From Planctomyces sp. SH-PL14 (lineage in GTDB: Bacteria; Planctomycetota; Planctomycetia; Planctomycetales; Planctomycetaceae), in NCBI RefSeq assembly GCF_001610835.1, contig NZ_CP011270.1, positions 8,059,256 through 8,123,255 on the forward strand: 64,000 nt of DNA. Reading direction: 5' to 3'. Every line of letters starts with the position of its first letter. Within the stretch, counting starts at the first letter, position 1. Shown in pieces: positions 9,558 to 18,566 of this stretch. Under the pieces are notes generated by a model. The model was not told where the DNA came from and made no database searches. It saw only the letters and a program-made list of their open reading frames with translations. The position numbers and the translations under genes were made by a program.

Positions 9558-9707
9558 CGGTCGCCTTCTTTGCTTCCAACTGTCCGTCTTGGCCCCACGA
9601 CGACGCGACATGCCTCTCAGGCGAGGCAGCCCGCGTCGATCGAACGAGTGTAGGTCCGGTTCGCGGACTCGTTCAAGACGGCGGATGGGCCGCCGGTGCA
9701 CGGGCTT

Positions 9708-11411
9708 CTACGTCCCGGACCCCTCGGCCGACGCCTCCTTGCGAACCTGTTCGGCGAAGTGCCGCTTCAGCCGCTCGATCCCGGCATCGGTCCAGCCGGC
9801 CGGCTCGGTCACCTCCCGCCAGGCGTCGATGTAGCTTCCATGGTCGTAGTTGTGCCCGTAGCCGAGGGGGGTGCTGGTCGCCATCGGGAGGTCAAAGAGG
9901 ACCTGCAGGAACGTGACCACGGGATACCAGCGGAGGTACGGCGAGACATCGGGGCCGCGGGGCTCCGCGAGCCATTCCGGCCGGCGGTACAGCAGGTCCG
10001 TCCGGAAGAAGACCATCGGGTCGCTCGCGTGCTGGATGTAGACGAACCGCAGCGGCCCCCAGCGACGTCCCGCGTCCCGCAGGGCGTTCTCGCGGCCGGT
10101 GAAGCGGAGCATCGACCCGTCGCGGATGACCGGCAGCCAGACCGGCGTGCCGGGGTTCCGCCCTTCGACTGCGTGGGCCCAGACGGTGCTCGGGAACGGC
10201 GGACCGCTCCAGACCGCGCCGTGGATTGGGTCTTCAAAGATCGTGAACAGGTCCGCGCTCGATTCCGAGCCGAGCGAGCCCAGACTGAGGCCGTGCAGGT
10301 AGAGCCGGGGGCGGCGGTCCTTCGGCAGGCTCTTCCAATGGCCGTAGACCGCTCCGAAGAGGGCCTCGGCCGCCTCGCGCGAGCGGTTCGGATCGACAAG
10401 GATCGTGATCCAGCTCGGCAGGTAGGAATACTGCATGCTGACGATCGCGGTATCCCCGCCGTGCAGGGCCTCCACCGTGTCGACCGCGGCGGGGTCGAGC
10501 CAGCCGGTCCCGGTCGGCGTCGCCACGATCAGCACGGACCGCTCGAACCCGCCGCACCGCTGCAGCTCCGCCAGGGCCAGTTCCGCCCGGTCGGCCATCG
10601 TCTCGCGGGAGCCGAGGCCGGCGTAGACCCGCAGCGGCTGCCGGGCCGATGCCCCGCGGAGGGGCCGGATCGTCTCGGCGCTCGGCCCCTTGAGGAGAAA
10701 CTCCTTCCCCTGCCGGCCGATCGTGTCCCAGGGGACGAGGGACTGCGGGCTGCCGCAGGCCAGCGGGTCCTGCGGGGCGGACATCCCTTCGTCGACCGCC
10801 ATGTCGATCCGGAGGAACGCCCGGTCCGCCAGGTGGAGCGCGACCCGGGCCACGACCCGGTTGACGAACATCACGACGGCCGTGACGACGAGGAGCGTCG
10901 TCAGGACGTACGAGACCCGCCGCGGGACCACGCGGCTGATCCGCACGTGCACCACGCCCCAGAGCCGGACCAGGCCCCGCGTCGCCATCACGAAGGCCAG
11001 CCCGACGACGGCCGCGATCGCGGCGACATGGAGCGGGTAGGCGCTCGCCACCGGCTCCATCGCCATCCGCTCGCGGATCGAGTTCTGCCAGACCGTGTCC
11101 CGCCACAGGAAGATCACGGCCACGACTGCCACCGCGACCCCGGTCACGCGGCGGCTGACCGACTCCAGCCGGGTCCCCGGCCGGGGAAGCTCGAGGTAGC
11201 GCCAGAGGAGAACCAGCCCGACGCCGATCGAGTACCCCGCCGCGAGGGCGAATCCCGAGAGGATCCCCTGCACCGGGTAGTGCCGCGGCAGGAGCGACGG
11301 CGTGAGCGACACGGCGAAGAACAGCGTCGCCACGACGAGCCCGATGAACGAGAACGAATCCCACTGCCGCCGGAGGAGGGAGGGAGGCGTCGGGGCGGTC
11401 TCGGACATCAT
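9708..11411 (-). CDS. Abhydrolase_9-type membrane-anchored alpha/beta hydrolase
   Basis: About 567 residues. Hydrophobic segments in the first 230 residues (FIGLVVATLFFAVSLTPSLL, ILSGFALAAGYSIGVGLVLL, VTGVAVAVVAVIFLW, HVAAIAAVVGLAFVMA, YVLTTLLVVTAVVMFV) form a membrane domain. The soluble C-terminal half carries LRVYAGLGS, ERSVLIVATPTGTGWLDP, the nucleophile-elbow-like LYLHGLSLGSLGSESSADL, PVWLPVIRDGSMLRF and YIQHASDPM (probable Asp and His context). This matches the alpha/beta-hydrolase family with its N-terminal membrane domain (Pfam Abhydrolase_9_N plus Abhydrolase_9); substrates are not known. The start is one of two adjacent ATGs (11411 or 11408); upstream extension lacks a signal. Confidence 0.85.
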   Translation of the reverse strand: MMSETAPTPPSLLRRQWDSFSFIGLVVATLFFAVSLTPSLLPRHYPVQGILSGFALAAGYSIGVGLVLLWRYLELPRPGTRLESVSRRVTGVAVAVVAVIFLWRDTVWQNSIRERMAMEPVASAYPLHVAAIAAVVGLAFVMATRGLVRLWGVVHVRISRVVPRRVSYVLTTLLVVTAVVMFVNRVVARVALHLADRAFLRIDMAVDEGMSAPQDPLACGSPQSLVPWDTIGRQGKEFLLKGPSAETIRPLRGASARQPLRVYAGLGSRETMADRAELALAELQRCGGFERSVLIVATPTGTGWLDPAAVDTVEALHGGDTAIVSMQYSYLPSWITILVDPNRSREAAEALFGAVYGHWKSLPKDRRPRLYLHGLSLGSLGSESSADLFTIFEDPIHGAVWSGPPFPSTVWAHAVEGRNPGTPVWLPVIRDGSMLRFTGRENALRDAGRRWGPLRFVYIQHASDPMVFFRTDLLYRRPEWLAEPRGPDVSPYLRWYPVVTFLQVLFDLPMATSTPLGYGHNYDHGSYIDAWREVTEPAGWTDAGIERLKRHFAEQVRKEASAEGSGT

Positions 11412-11846
11412 TGGCACCCGGCAGGGAAGATGAGGTGGGGACAAGGCCGCGAGGGGACAAAGGGATGTCTGTCCGACTCGCGGTCGCTCCAGTCTACCGA
11501 CCGGATCCGGTTCTGCCCGACGCCAGGACGTCGGAAACCGATCGGAGTCATTCGGTACCCAACATCGGACGACGCGTCGAGGACACCTCTCTTCACCGAC
11601 CCGGCCCTGCCGCCGACTCGACGGCAAACCGGATGCGAAGCCGCTAGCATTCAGCCGGCCGCGCGGCCCCTTCTCTGAACTCTCGTTCCATCTTCACAGC
11701 AAACCCCCGGCAGGACGAAATCCTTCACCCGTGCCGGTCCGATCACCGGCCGCGCTCTTCCCCTTTCGAACCCGGATCCCGCAGCCGTCGCGCGCCGCCC
11801 GCCGGTCCGCGATGGCGTCTCGTCCTTTCCCCCTTTGGAGCTCATC

Positions 11847-13514
11847 ATGATCAAGACACCGCTTCGTTATGCCCGGGGGGCCCTGGCCCTCCTGCTCGCC
11901 GCAGCCGCCTGCTGCGGTCTCGCCACCAGAGAGGCCCGGGCCCAGACCGCCGCGAAGCCCAACATCCTGCTGATCGTCTCGGACGACACCGGCTACGGAG
12001 ACCTGGGACCTTACGGCGGCGGCGAAGGCCGGGGGATGCCGACGCCCAATATCGACCGCATCGCGCGGGAAGGGATGCAATTCTTCACGTTCTACGCCCA
12101 GCCGAGCTGCACCCCCGGCCGGGCCGCCATGCTGACGGGGCGGATCCCCAACCGGAGCGGGATGACGACCGTCGCCTTCCAGGGCCAGGGGGGCGGACTC
12201 CCCGCCGCCGAATGGACGCTCGGGTCGGTCCTGAAGACCGCCGGGTACAGCACCTTCTTCACCGGCAAGTGGCACCTGGGCGAGTCGGACTACGCTCTCC
12301 CCAACGCGCAGGGCTATGACGAGATGCGGTACTGCGGGCTGTACCACCTCAACGCCTACACCTACGCCGATCCGACGTGGTTTCCCGACATGGACCCGGA
12401 GCTCCGGGCGTTCTTTGCCAAGGTGACCAAGGGGTCGCTCTCGGGGAACGCGGGGCAGCCGGCCAAGGAGGACTTCAAGATCAACGGCCAGTACGTCGAC
12501 ACGCCGGACAAGGGCGTCGTCGGGATCCCGTTCTTCGACGGCTATATCGAGAAGGCGACGGTCGAGTACCTGGAGAAGGCGGCCAAGACGCCGGACAAGC
12601 CGTTCTTCGCGCACGTCAACTTCATGAAGGTCCACCAGCCCAACCTTCCGCACCCGGACTTCATCCACAAGTCGATGTCGAAGAGCAAGTACGCCGACTC
12701 GGTGGTGGAGCTCGACGCCCGCATCGGCAAGATCATGGACACGGTCCGCCGGCTGGGCCTCGATAAGAACACGCTGGTCTTCTACACGACCGACAACGGG
12801 GCGTGGCAGGACGTTTATCCGGACGCCGGTTACACGCCGTTCCGCGGGACCAAGGGGACCGTCCGCGAAGGGGGGAACCGTGTCCCGGCGCTCGCCTGGA
12901 TGCCGGGGAAGATCGCGGCGGGTTCGAAGAGCCACGACATCGTCGGGGGCCTCGACCTGATGGCCACGTTCGCCTCGGTGGCGGGGGTGAAGCTGCCGAC
13001 GAACGACCGGGAAGACAAGCCGATCATCTTCGACAGCTTCGACATGTCGCCGCTGCTGTTCGGAACGGGGAAGTGCGAGCGGAAGTCGTGGGCGATTTTC
13101 ACGGAGAACGAGCTTTCGCCCGGGGCTATCCGCGTCAACAACTACAAGTTCGTCTTCAACCTCCGCGGGGATGACGGCGCCCACACGGGCGGCCTGGCGG
13201 TCGATACGAACCTGGGCTGGAAGGGTGCGGAGAAGTACGTCGCCACGGTGCCGCAGGTCTTCGACCTGTGGCAGGACCCGCAGGAGCGGTACGACATTTT
13301 TATGAACAACTTTACGGAGCGGACCTGGATGGCGGTGGTGATGGAGCGGGAACTCAAAACGCTCATGAAGACGTATGTGGAGTATCCGCCGCGGAAGGTG
13401 CAGAGCTATGGGTACACGGGGCCGCTGACGCTCTCGAATTACGAGAAGTTCGAGTGGGCGCGGGAGCAGCTGAAGAAGGATGGGGTCAACATTTCGCTTC
13501 CGACGGGGAACTGA
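11847..13514 (+). CDS. Secreted S1-family sulfatase (arylsulfatase-like)
   Basis: 555 residues. The ATG at 11847 follows GGAG by 6 bases and opens a signal peptide ending near ATREARA. The sulfatase signature CTPGRAAMLTG starts at Cys88, the residue converted to formylglycine by a sulfatase-modifying enzyme (not encoded here). Metal ligands are expected in IVSDDTGYGD (Asp46, Asp47) and in FYTTDNGAW; FTGKWHLGES is also typical. Family knowledge says it hydrolyses sulfate esters, often of polysaccharides; the substrate cannot be read from sequence. It stands alone and is followed directly by a family A repeat. Confidence 0.93.
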   Translation: MIKTPLRYARGALALLLAAAACCGLATREARAQTAAKPNILLIVSDDTGYGDLGPYGGGEGRGMPTPNIDRIAREGMQFFTFYAQPSCTPGRAAMLTGRIPNRSGMTTVAFQGQGGGLPAAEWTLGSVLKTAGYSTFFTGKWHLGESDYALPNAQGYDEMRYCGLYHLNAYTYADPTWFPDMDPELRAFFAKVTKGSLSGNAGQPAKEDFKINGQYVDTPDKGVVGIPFFDGYIEKATVEYLEKAAKTPDKPFFAHVNFMKVHQPNLPHPDFIHKSMSKSKYADSVVELDARIGKIMDTVRRLGLDKNTLVFYTTDNGAWQDVYPDAGYTPFRGTKGTVREGGNRVPALAWMPGKIAAGSKSHDIVGGLDLMATFASVAGVKLPTNDREDKPIIFDSFDMSPLLFGTGKCERKSWAIFTENELSPGAIRVNNYKFVFNLRGDDGAHTGGLAVDTNLGWKGAEKYVATVPQVFDLWQDPQERYDIFMNNFTERTWMAVVMERELKTLMKTYVEYPPRKVQSYGYTGPLTLSNYEKFEWAREQLKKDGVNISLPTGN

Positions 13515-13560
13515 TTCGGAAGATTGCGGGATGCCGCTGCTGGCCCGCATCTGATATTGC

Positions 13561-13745
13561 GGGTCCAGGGCGGCAGCCCTGGTGAGGGATGCAAGGGGGC
13601 CTGTGTTGTTCTTTTGGCCCCCTTGCCCGCCGGAGGCCTGGCCGTCGGACGATGTCTGAAGGATTGAGTGTCCAGGCGCGGACAACGTGCCGGATGCCCC
13701 CTCACCAACCCGCGGGGAGGACAAAGCGAGCGTTGGAGAGTAAAG
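13561..13745 (+). repeat. Family A hairpin-rich repeat, copy 1 (5' two-thirds)
   Basis: Starts 46 bases after the sulfatase stop. It contains CCAGGGCGGCAGCCCTGG, then GCAAGGGGGCC ... GGCCCCCTTGC (an 11-bp perfect stem around a T-rich loop with TGTGTTGTTC), then CCGCCGGAGGCCTGGCCGTC, ATGTCTGAAGGA, a GTGTCCAGGCGCGGACA segment and ATGCCCCCTCACCAACCCG. The same order recurs at 33.8, 45.6, 54.8 and 60.1 kb. The 3' part with the second stem is missing here. Confidence 0.8.
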
Positions 13746-13845
13746 GAGTCTCTAAGACCGACCAGTGAATGCCGCTACGAGCCGCGCGGGACGGCCGTCT
13801 TTGCGTATCGAATTCACGACGACCACTCTTTCTGTGGGGCCGCTG

Positions 13846-14886
13846 ATGAGCATCGATCCTCCATCTGTCGAGCCGAAGCCTGGTGATCCGACACCACCGG
13901 GCGAGCCGACGCAGCCAAGGCCAACCGACGACCGTACTCCGGCGCCGCTCTCCTCACCCTCCGCGGACCTCGCTCCCGCGACCGCGGCGGACGATGCGCC
14001 GGCGCTCACGCCGCAGCTCCCACCGGTGGGGCGGCCATGGATCACGGTCCTGGCGATCGTAATCTGTGTCGGCGTGTTTTTCGGTCTCAACAGCCAGCCG
14101 GACCCCGAGTCGTGGGACGCGATGTCGAAGTTCGGCGTCCTCCCGGCCGGCGAGATCTGGGACGGAGGCTACTGGGCGCTCGTCTGCTCCGCGTTCGCCC
14201 ACGTCCAGCTGTGGCACGTGGGGCTGAACCTCTACTGGCTCTGGATTTTCGGCGCGCCTCTCGAGCGGGCGATCGGCTCGATGCGCTTTCTCGCGTTCTT
14301 TCTCAGCGCCGCCGCGGTGAGTTCGGCGTACCAGCTGGCGTTTTCGGACTCGACCGGCATCGGCGCGTCCGGCATCTTGTATGCCATGTTCGGGTTTCTC
14401 TGGTGGGGACGGGACGCCTCTCCCGAGTTCGCCAAGGCGCTCAGCGGTCAGACGTCCCAGTACCTGTTCATCTGGCTCTTCGTGTGCCTGATCGCGACCT
14501 GGACGGGCCAGTGGCAGATCGGGAACGCCGCGCATTTCTCGGGGCTGCTGTTCGGGATTGCGGTCGCGGCGGCGTTCGTCGTCCCGGGGGCAGCCCGTAC
14601 CGGGAAGGTCGCCGTCGCCGGATTGGCCGCGGCGGCGATCGTTCCCCTGTTCTGGGCGCCGTGGTCGGTGAGCTGGCTGGGCTATCACGCCTATAAGGCC
14701 CACGCGGCGGAGCGGTATGACGAGGCGTACGAGCTCTATTCCCAGGTGATCGAGCGCGCTCCGGAGAGCGCGTGGGCGCACCTGAACCGGAGTTACGTCA
14801 ACGAGGCGCTCGGCGAACCGGAGCGAGCCCGCATGGATCGGCAGATCGCCCTCTCGCTCGATCCGACAATCGAGCAGCAGCCGTAG
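13846..14886 (+). CDS. Rhomboid-family intramembrane protease with C-terminal TPR-like segment
   Basis: 346 residues. A Pro/Thr-rich cytosolic stretch (1-60) precedes the membrane core (about 64-300). Rhomboid hallmarks: HVGLN (His124, Asn128), catalytic Ser175 in GIGASG and catalytic His230 in NAAHFSG. The C-terminus (about 310-345) reads as one or two TPR-like helices (ERYDEAYELYSQVIERAPESAWAHLNRSYV). It should cleave transmembrane proteins; substrates unknown. The ATG at 13846 follows GTGGGG; an upstream in-frame start at 13765 overlaps the repeat border and is less likely. Confidence 0.9.
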   Translation: MSIDPPSVEPKPGDPTPPGEPTQPRPTDDRTPAPLSSPSADLAPATAADDAPALTPQLPPVGRPWITVLAIVICVGVFFGLNSQPDPESWDAMSKFGVLPAGEIWDGGYWALVCSAFAHVQLWHVGLNLYWLWIFGAPLERAIGSMRFLAFFLSAAAVSSAYQLAFSDSTGIGASGILYAMFGFLWWGRDASPEFAKALSGQTSQYLFIWLFVCLIATWTGQWQIGNAAHFSGLLFGIAVAAAFVVPGAARTGKVAVAGLAAAAIVPLFWAPWSVSWLGYHAYKAHAAERYDEAYELYSQVIERAPESAWAHLNRSYVNEALGEPERARMDRQIALSLDPTIEQQP

Positions 14887-14892
14887 AGGGAT

Positions 14893-15097
14893 GGCGATCC
14901 AGGAGGAAGCCGGACCCCGGCGACGCCCCTGACCGCAAGCGGCTTGAGAGCTCGCTCGTTCACCGGCGATACCCGCCGTGGCTTGGACCGTTTCACAGGG
15001 AAAGGCCTTCGGCGGCAAGCCCCTCAACTCGCAACACAGGCTCCCTTGCCCCCGGCTCAGTGGATGCGGCCACAACCGGGCCAGGCCGCTCACGCCC
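14893..15097 (+). repeat. Intergenic family D repeat
   Basis: The core (about 14975-15065) reads GGCTTGGACCGTTTCACAG, GCCTTCGGCGGCAAGCCCC, TCAACTCGCAACACAGGC and CTTGCCCCCGGCT. The same order, with substitutions, occurs at 28650-28725. It fills the convergent gap between the rhomboid gene and the three-gene DUF1559 cassette. Confidence 0.6.
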
Positions 15098-15655
15098 TTA
15101 TCCAGACATGATCCGAACCGGGCACACCACTGCAAATCGTCTCGGGGCCGTCCGGTCGCCGGGGCGGAAGAGGTGGAACTCGACGATCAAGAAGAACTCG
15201 CCCAGGTGATCGGGCACCGTCCAGGTGTCGCTGAACTCGGCCCGCAATCGATCTTCACTTCGCGTTTCCTTCGCCGTCACGACGGTCTGACCTTCGGCCA
15301 GCATGCCGACGGGATTGGAATCCCGGCTCAGGACTGAGAACTGAATGGCGACGAGCGTAGACCCCTGCTGGACATGACGGAGCTCGACGGAACCGCGAAC
15401 AGGCACCATGGAATTTGCCCGAAGCGTGATTTCCTGAGTTCCAGCCGCCGTTCCATCGACAAGGACTTCGGCTCTCTCCAGATAGTCTTTGTCGATCAGC
15501 AACTCGACCGTCGGACGTTCTGCGGCCAATCGCTCTGGATTCGGCGCAGTTCCGTTGTACCAGACCCGAGGGGGCTGCCGCGGATAGAAGCACCAGGCCA
15601 TCGCGCCCAGCAGGATGATTCCGGCCAGGAGGCGGAAGCGATTGGAATTCAACAT
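15098..15655 (-). CDS. Single-pass membrane protein of the DUF1559 cassette, function unknown
   Basis: 185 residues from the ATG at 15655, which lies 14 bases after the stop of the DUF1559 gene. One N-terminal hydrophobic segment (FRLLAGIILLGAMAWCFY) anchors a periplasmic-type domain with PTVELLIDKDYLERAEVLVDG, SVELRHVQQGSTLVAIQFSV and a C-terminal AVVCPVRI. I recognise no family. A longer start would overlap the upstream gene. Position suggests it works with the pilin-like protein encoded before it. Confidence 0.75.
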   Translation of the reverse strand: MLNSNRFRLLAGIILLGAMAWCFYPRQPPRVWYNGTAPNPERLAAERPTVELLIDKDYLERAEVLVDGTAAGTQEITLRANSMVPVRGSVELRHVQQGSTLVAIQFSVLSRDSNPVGMLAEGQTVVTAKETRSEDRLRAEFSDTWTVPDHLGEFFLIVEFHLFRPGDRTAPRRFAVVCPVRIMSG

Positions 15656-15668
15656 GCGGCGTCCGTCC

Positions 15669-16646
15669 TCAGAATGAACTGGCGAGGCTTTCCCGCCCAT
15701 CTCTCGACCCGATCGCCAGCCAGACCGCGAGATCGATGTCTTCCGTCGCGAAACGGACGGCACCATCCGCCAGGAGGAGATTCACGCCGCCGGAATGGTT
15801 GCTGACGGCCGGCGACGAAAAGAGCAGGCCGGAACTGATGCACGACGGTCCATTGGGGGACACGACATGATTATAGCCGGCGTTGGGAGTGAGATAGCCG
15901 ATCCCCCCCGCCTGTGTGATCGGCGGGATCGTTTGAGAGACATGAACACAATCACTCGAGAAGGCATTCAGCTGCGCCAGCGAGACGGCCGACGCGGAAG
16001 CGTTGTTCACGAACCAGTTTCCAAATCTCGCATCCGGAAGCGCCAGCGGCTGAAAGGGAGGAGCATTCCGCCGTTCCGAGCAGAACGCCGTGTGAGCAAG
16101 TCCGTCCGAGACATCCCGCCAGGAGAGTCCGCGACCGTCGTCCGGGACGAAGGCTCGCTGTTGTTGCGCTGCGTCCGTCAGTCCCCGGTTCACGGCATAG
16201 CTGGCGGCTCCGGCAGACGTCGCTTCCGTATCGTCCGGACAGAGGTAGGCTGCGATCCGCCTGGCGGTCGTTGCTGCCGTCAGCTGGTCATTGGGATCGC
16301 CAGCCAGCAGACCTTGAAGTCGGTCGTGTTCCGCCACCTGTTCCAGGTGTGGCAAGAGCGAGAAGAGAAGGCCCGCCCCGCGGAGACTGAATGGCAGTTG
16401 ACGATGAAGCGTCTCATAGGAATGGGCGGCGATTCCGATCTGCCGGAGGTTGGACGCACACTGGCTGCGTCGCGCGGCTGCACGGCTCAACTGAACTGCT
16501 GGAAGCAGCAGCGCGACCAGCAGGCCGACAATGGCAATCGCCACCAACAGTTCAACAACGCTGAAAGCTCGTCGAGTCGCGACGAATGAACGCGATGCAA
16601 ATCGCACGGCGGGCCCTCCGAAGAGTGACCGGCCCGCGGCGATCAC
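15669..16646 (-). CDS. DUF1559 prepilin-like protein (H-X9-DG type)
   Basis: 325 residues. Residues 27-49 form a class-I-like prepilin N-terminus (AFSVVELLVAIAIVGLLVALLLPAV), with cleavage expected just before the Phe by a type IV prepilin peptidase. Then QCASNLRQIGIAAHSYE, the usual DUF1559 motif, and a C-terminal NHSGGVNLLLADGAVRF, which fits the planctomycete H-X9-DG signature. DUF1559 proteins are greatly expanded in this phylum and are thought to form or decorate pseudopili; the exact role is not known. It is the middle gene of a three-gene minus-strand unit. Confidence 0.92.
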   Translation of the reverse strand: MIAAGRSLFGGPAVRFASRSFVATRRAFSVVELLVAIAIVGLLVALLLPAVQLSRAAARRSQCASNLRQIGIAAHSYETLHRQLPFSLRGAGLLFSLLPHLEQVAEHDRLQGLLAGDPNDQLTAATTARRIAAYLCPDDTEATSAGAASYAVNRGLTDAAQQQRAFVPDDGRGLSWRDVSDGLAHTAFCSERRNAPPFQPLALPDARFGNWFVNNASASAVSLAQLNAFSSDCVHVSQTIPPITQAGGIGYLTPNAGYNHVVSPNGPSCISSGLLFSSPAVSNHSGGVNLLLADGAVRFATEDIDLAVWLAIGSRDGRESLASSF

Positions 16647-16688
16647 CGCGGGCCAGCAGCCATTCCATGTCCAGGGGCGTTGCGATCG

Positions 16689-17069
16689 TCAGGGGACCGT
16701 GCAAGTCGAAACGTCCGACGTTCCCGGATAACTCGGCATCGACGCGGTGTAACGGTATGTCCCCTTCGCGGTAAAGTTGTTGTTCCCGCTTTGCATCGTC
16801 GTCGACCAGGTGTTTGATGACACCCCGCAGACCCAACCTGCATCAATCAGGGTAAACCCGGTGGCACCTGGTGCCTGGTGATAGACGAACGTCGTCACCG
16901 TTGTGCCATTTGGGTTGCCCGTGCCACTCACCGGGTTGCCTGGGAGGGCCGGCGACGACAGTCCATTTGCCGGAACCACCCACGCCACGGCCGCGGCGCG
17001 GAGTTCGTTCGTGCCAACTCCCACGACCAGAAGCGCCGTCAAAAGCCCTCGCATCCAGTTCTTCAGCAT
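16689..17069 (-). CDS. Small secreted protein, first gene of the DUF1559 cassette
   Basis: 126 residues from the ATG at 17069 (GGGAG upstream). A signal peptide (MRGLLTALLVVGVGTNELRA) is followed by a mature part rich in Ser, Thr, Gly and Asn (ANGLSSPALPGNPVSGTGN, SSNTWSTTMQSGNNNF) with only two Cys (GWVCGV and STCTVP near the end), which could form one disulfide. The composition is that of an extracellular surface protein. No family recognised. It ends 42 bases before the DUF1559 start. Confidence 0.75.
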   Translation of the reverse strand: MLKNWMRGLLTALLVVGVGTNELRAAAVAWVVPANGLSSPALPGNPVSGTGNPNGTTVTTFVYHQAPGATGFTLIDAGWVCGVSSNTWSTTMQSGNNNFTAKGTYRYTASMPSYPGTSDVSTCTVP

Positions 17070-17211
17070 GGCCTCAGTCTCCCTTTCGAGCGTCAAGGAA
17101 AGAAGCAGAATTCCCGGCCTCCAGGAGTCCGCCGCCCATCTTATTCCTCTGATGTACAACCTCAATAGATTCCTTGGAAGTTGCATTATTGTTTTGCGAT
17201 CGCCTCATTTA

Positions 17212-17241
17212 ATTAGACGCCATCGGATTCAAGGTGGTCAA
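17212..17241 (-). promoter_or_regulatory. Putative sigma-70-type promoter of the DUF1559 cassette
   Basis: Read on the minus strand: TTGACC (17241-17236), an 18-base spacer and TCTAAT (17217-17212). It sits in a clearly AT-rich patch, about 140 bases before the first start codon at 17069, which leaves a 5' leader of roughly 130 nt. Confidence 0.45.
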
Positions 17242-17598
17242 ATGACATCGCGTCGCCACGCATTCCTAACGTGAATGTTCAGGTCATGGTCTCCATTGAG
17301 ACGGTCCTCCGGAAATTTCCTGAGGCACAACCGCACCGGAGAGGTCGCCGTGGACGTCCCCCCCGAACCGTGCGTGCGGCAACAGAGGTCGAGCCCCCCG
17401 CGTCGGCAGGTCCGCCCCGCCCGGATCCCACTTGCTCCAATTCTGCGCACCGTTCAAACGGGGGGGGGGCTGCAGCGGAGTGGCCGGAGCCTTGTACCGC
17501 CGTGATTCTCCCGGGAGACGTTTATTGCCCAAGCGTAGATCCCATGGCCCGTGTGTGGCTGGCGAACTCTCTCTCCGACCTGCGGCGCCCGTCGTGGA
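17242..17598. other. Gene-free stretch with G9 run
   Basis: No supported gene. A run of nine G lies at about 17460-17468. The segment 17490-17560 (TTGTACCGCCGTGATTCTCC, then ATGGCCCG) resembles 28530-28600 (GTACGACCGTGATTCTCTCC, then ACGGCCCG), so it is probably another degenerate intergenic repeat of the window. Confidence 0.4.
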
Positions 17599-18288
17599 TT
17601 ACCGCCGCCTCGCCGCCGCTTCCTCCAGGACTTTCCGGACATCGTCGGTCACGCCGGCCTTGGCAGGATGGTCGCTGGTGGCCAGCAGGCCGAGCGTCGT
17701 TGAGCCTCCGCCGTACATGTTGGCCGGGGCGTTCACGTCGGCGCCTGCTTCGACCAGCAGGCGGGTGATCTCTGCGAGGTTCAATGGGACTCGCTGGCGG
17801 TACGTTTCGACGCCGTTCGAGCCGACGTAGTGCAGCAGCGTCGAGCGATGGCCATATCGAGATCTCCGGTGAATCAAACGCGGATCGCCGGCCAGGAGAA
17901 CGCGGAGCGTCTCGACATCGCCTCGGAGCAGCGTGTCTACGGCCAGCTCAAAGTCCGCGTCCGGCGGGTCGCCCCCTTCGGCCGCCGCGTGCAACCAGTC
18001 GGTGAAGCCGTACTCCCGGGCGATGGTCTGCCGGGCATCGTCCGGCGTGAAGGCGCTGTTCATGATGTCGTCGGCCGAATGGCACGCCAGTCGGGGATGC
18101 CAGCAGGTGATCTGCGGGACGATCGCCCGGTCGCCCGCCTGGTGAGCGTCCAGAATCCGGTTCGCCTGCCGGTCCAGCTGGTCGCGGATGGGGAGCCGAC
18201 GGACGGTGTCCGTGAGCAGGTCCCGATGAAGTCGTTCGACCTCCCGGACCTGCTCGCAGACGTACACGGGTTGTTCGCCCTGGCTCAT
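17599..18288 (-). CDS. Ankyrin-repeat protein
   Basis: 229 residues. The N-terminal half is helical (VREVERLHRDLLTDTVRRL, FTPDDARQTIAREYGFTDWL). The C-terminal half carries ankyrin-like units, including FELAVDTLLRGDVETLRVLLAGDPRLI, STLLHYVGSNGVE and ITRLLVEAGADVNAPANMYGG. There is no signal peptide, so it is likely cytoplasmic and a protein-binding module. It is the last gene of a three-gene run, 51 bases after the small membrane protein. Confidence 0.85.
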   Translation of the reverse strand: MSQGEQPVYVCEQVREVERLHRDLLTDTVRRLPIRDQLDRQANRILDAHQAGDRAIVPQITCWHPRLACHSADDIMNSAFTPDDARQTIAREYGFTDWLHAAAEGGDPPDADFELAVDTLLRGDVETLRVLLAGDPRLIHRRSRYGHRSTLLHYVGSNGVETYRQRVPLNLAEITRLLVEAGADVNAPANMYGGGSTTLGLLATSDHPAKAGVTDDVRKVLEEAAARRR

Positions 18289-18339
18289 GCGATTCTCGCT
18301 CGTTGCGGTCGAGGTGGCCCCGATCGGGAGAGGGCCGGC

Positions 18340-18540
18340 TCAGGCGGCGTTCTGGAGCTCCACGCCGAGGCTCCACAAAAGGAAAAGCGAAATCCCCCAG
18401 GTGAGCATAGCGCCGAAGAGGCAGACGGGCCAAGGAGCGTTGACGCTGCCGAAGGCTTTGCTGACCACCACGCAGAGGGCCAAGAGGTCAGCGAACAGCG
18501 ACAGCAGGAACAGAAAGCCCAAGATGTCATAGCTTCTCAA
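18340..18540 (-). CDS. Small two-helix membrane protein, TTG start
   Basis: 66 residues. No ATG is available, but a TTG at 18540 follows GGAGGTGTCGA at ideal spacing, and the product is a clean two-helix protein (LGFLFLLSLFADLLALCVVV and VCLFGAMLTWGISLFLLWSLG). It lies 26 bases after the DUF899 gene and 51 bases before the ankyrin gene on the same strand. No family recognised. Confidence 0.65.
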   Translation of the reverse strand: MRSYDILGFLFLLSLFADLLALCVVVSKAFGSVNAPWPVCLFGAMLTWGISLFLLWSLGVELQNAA

Positions 18541-18566
18541 TCGACACCTCCGGACATCAGTCGCTT

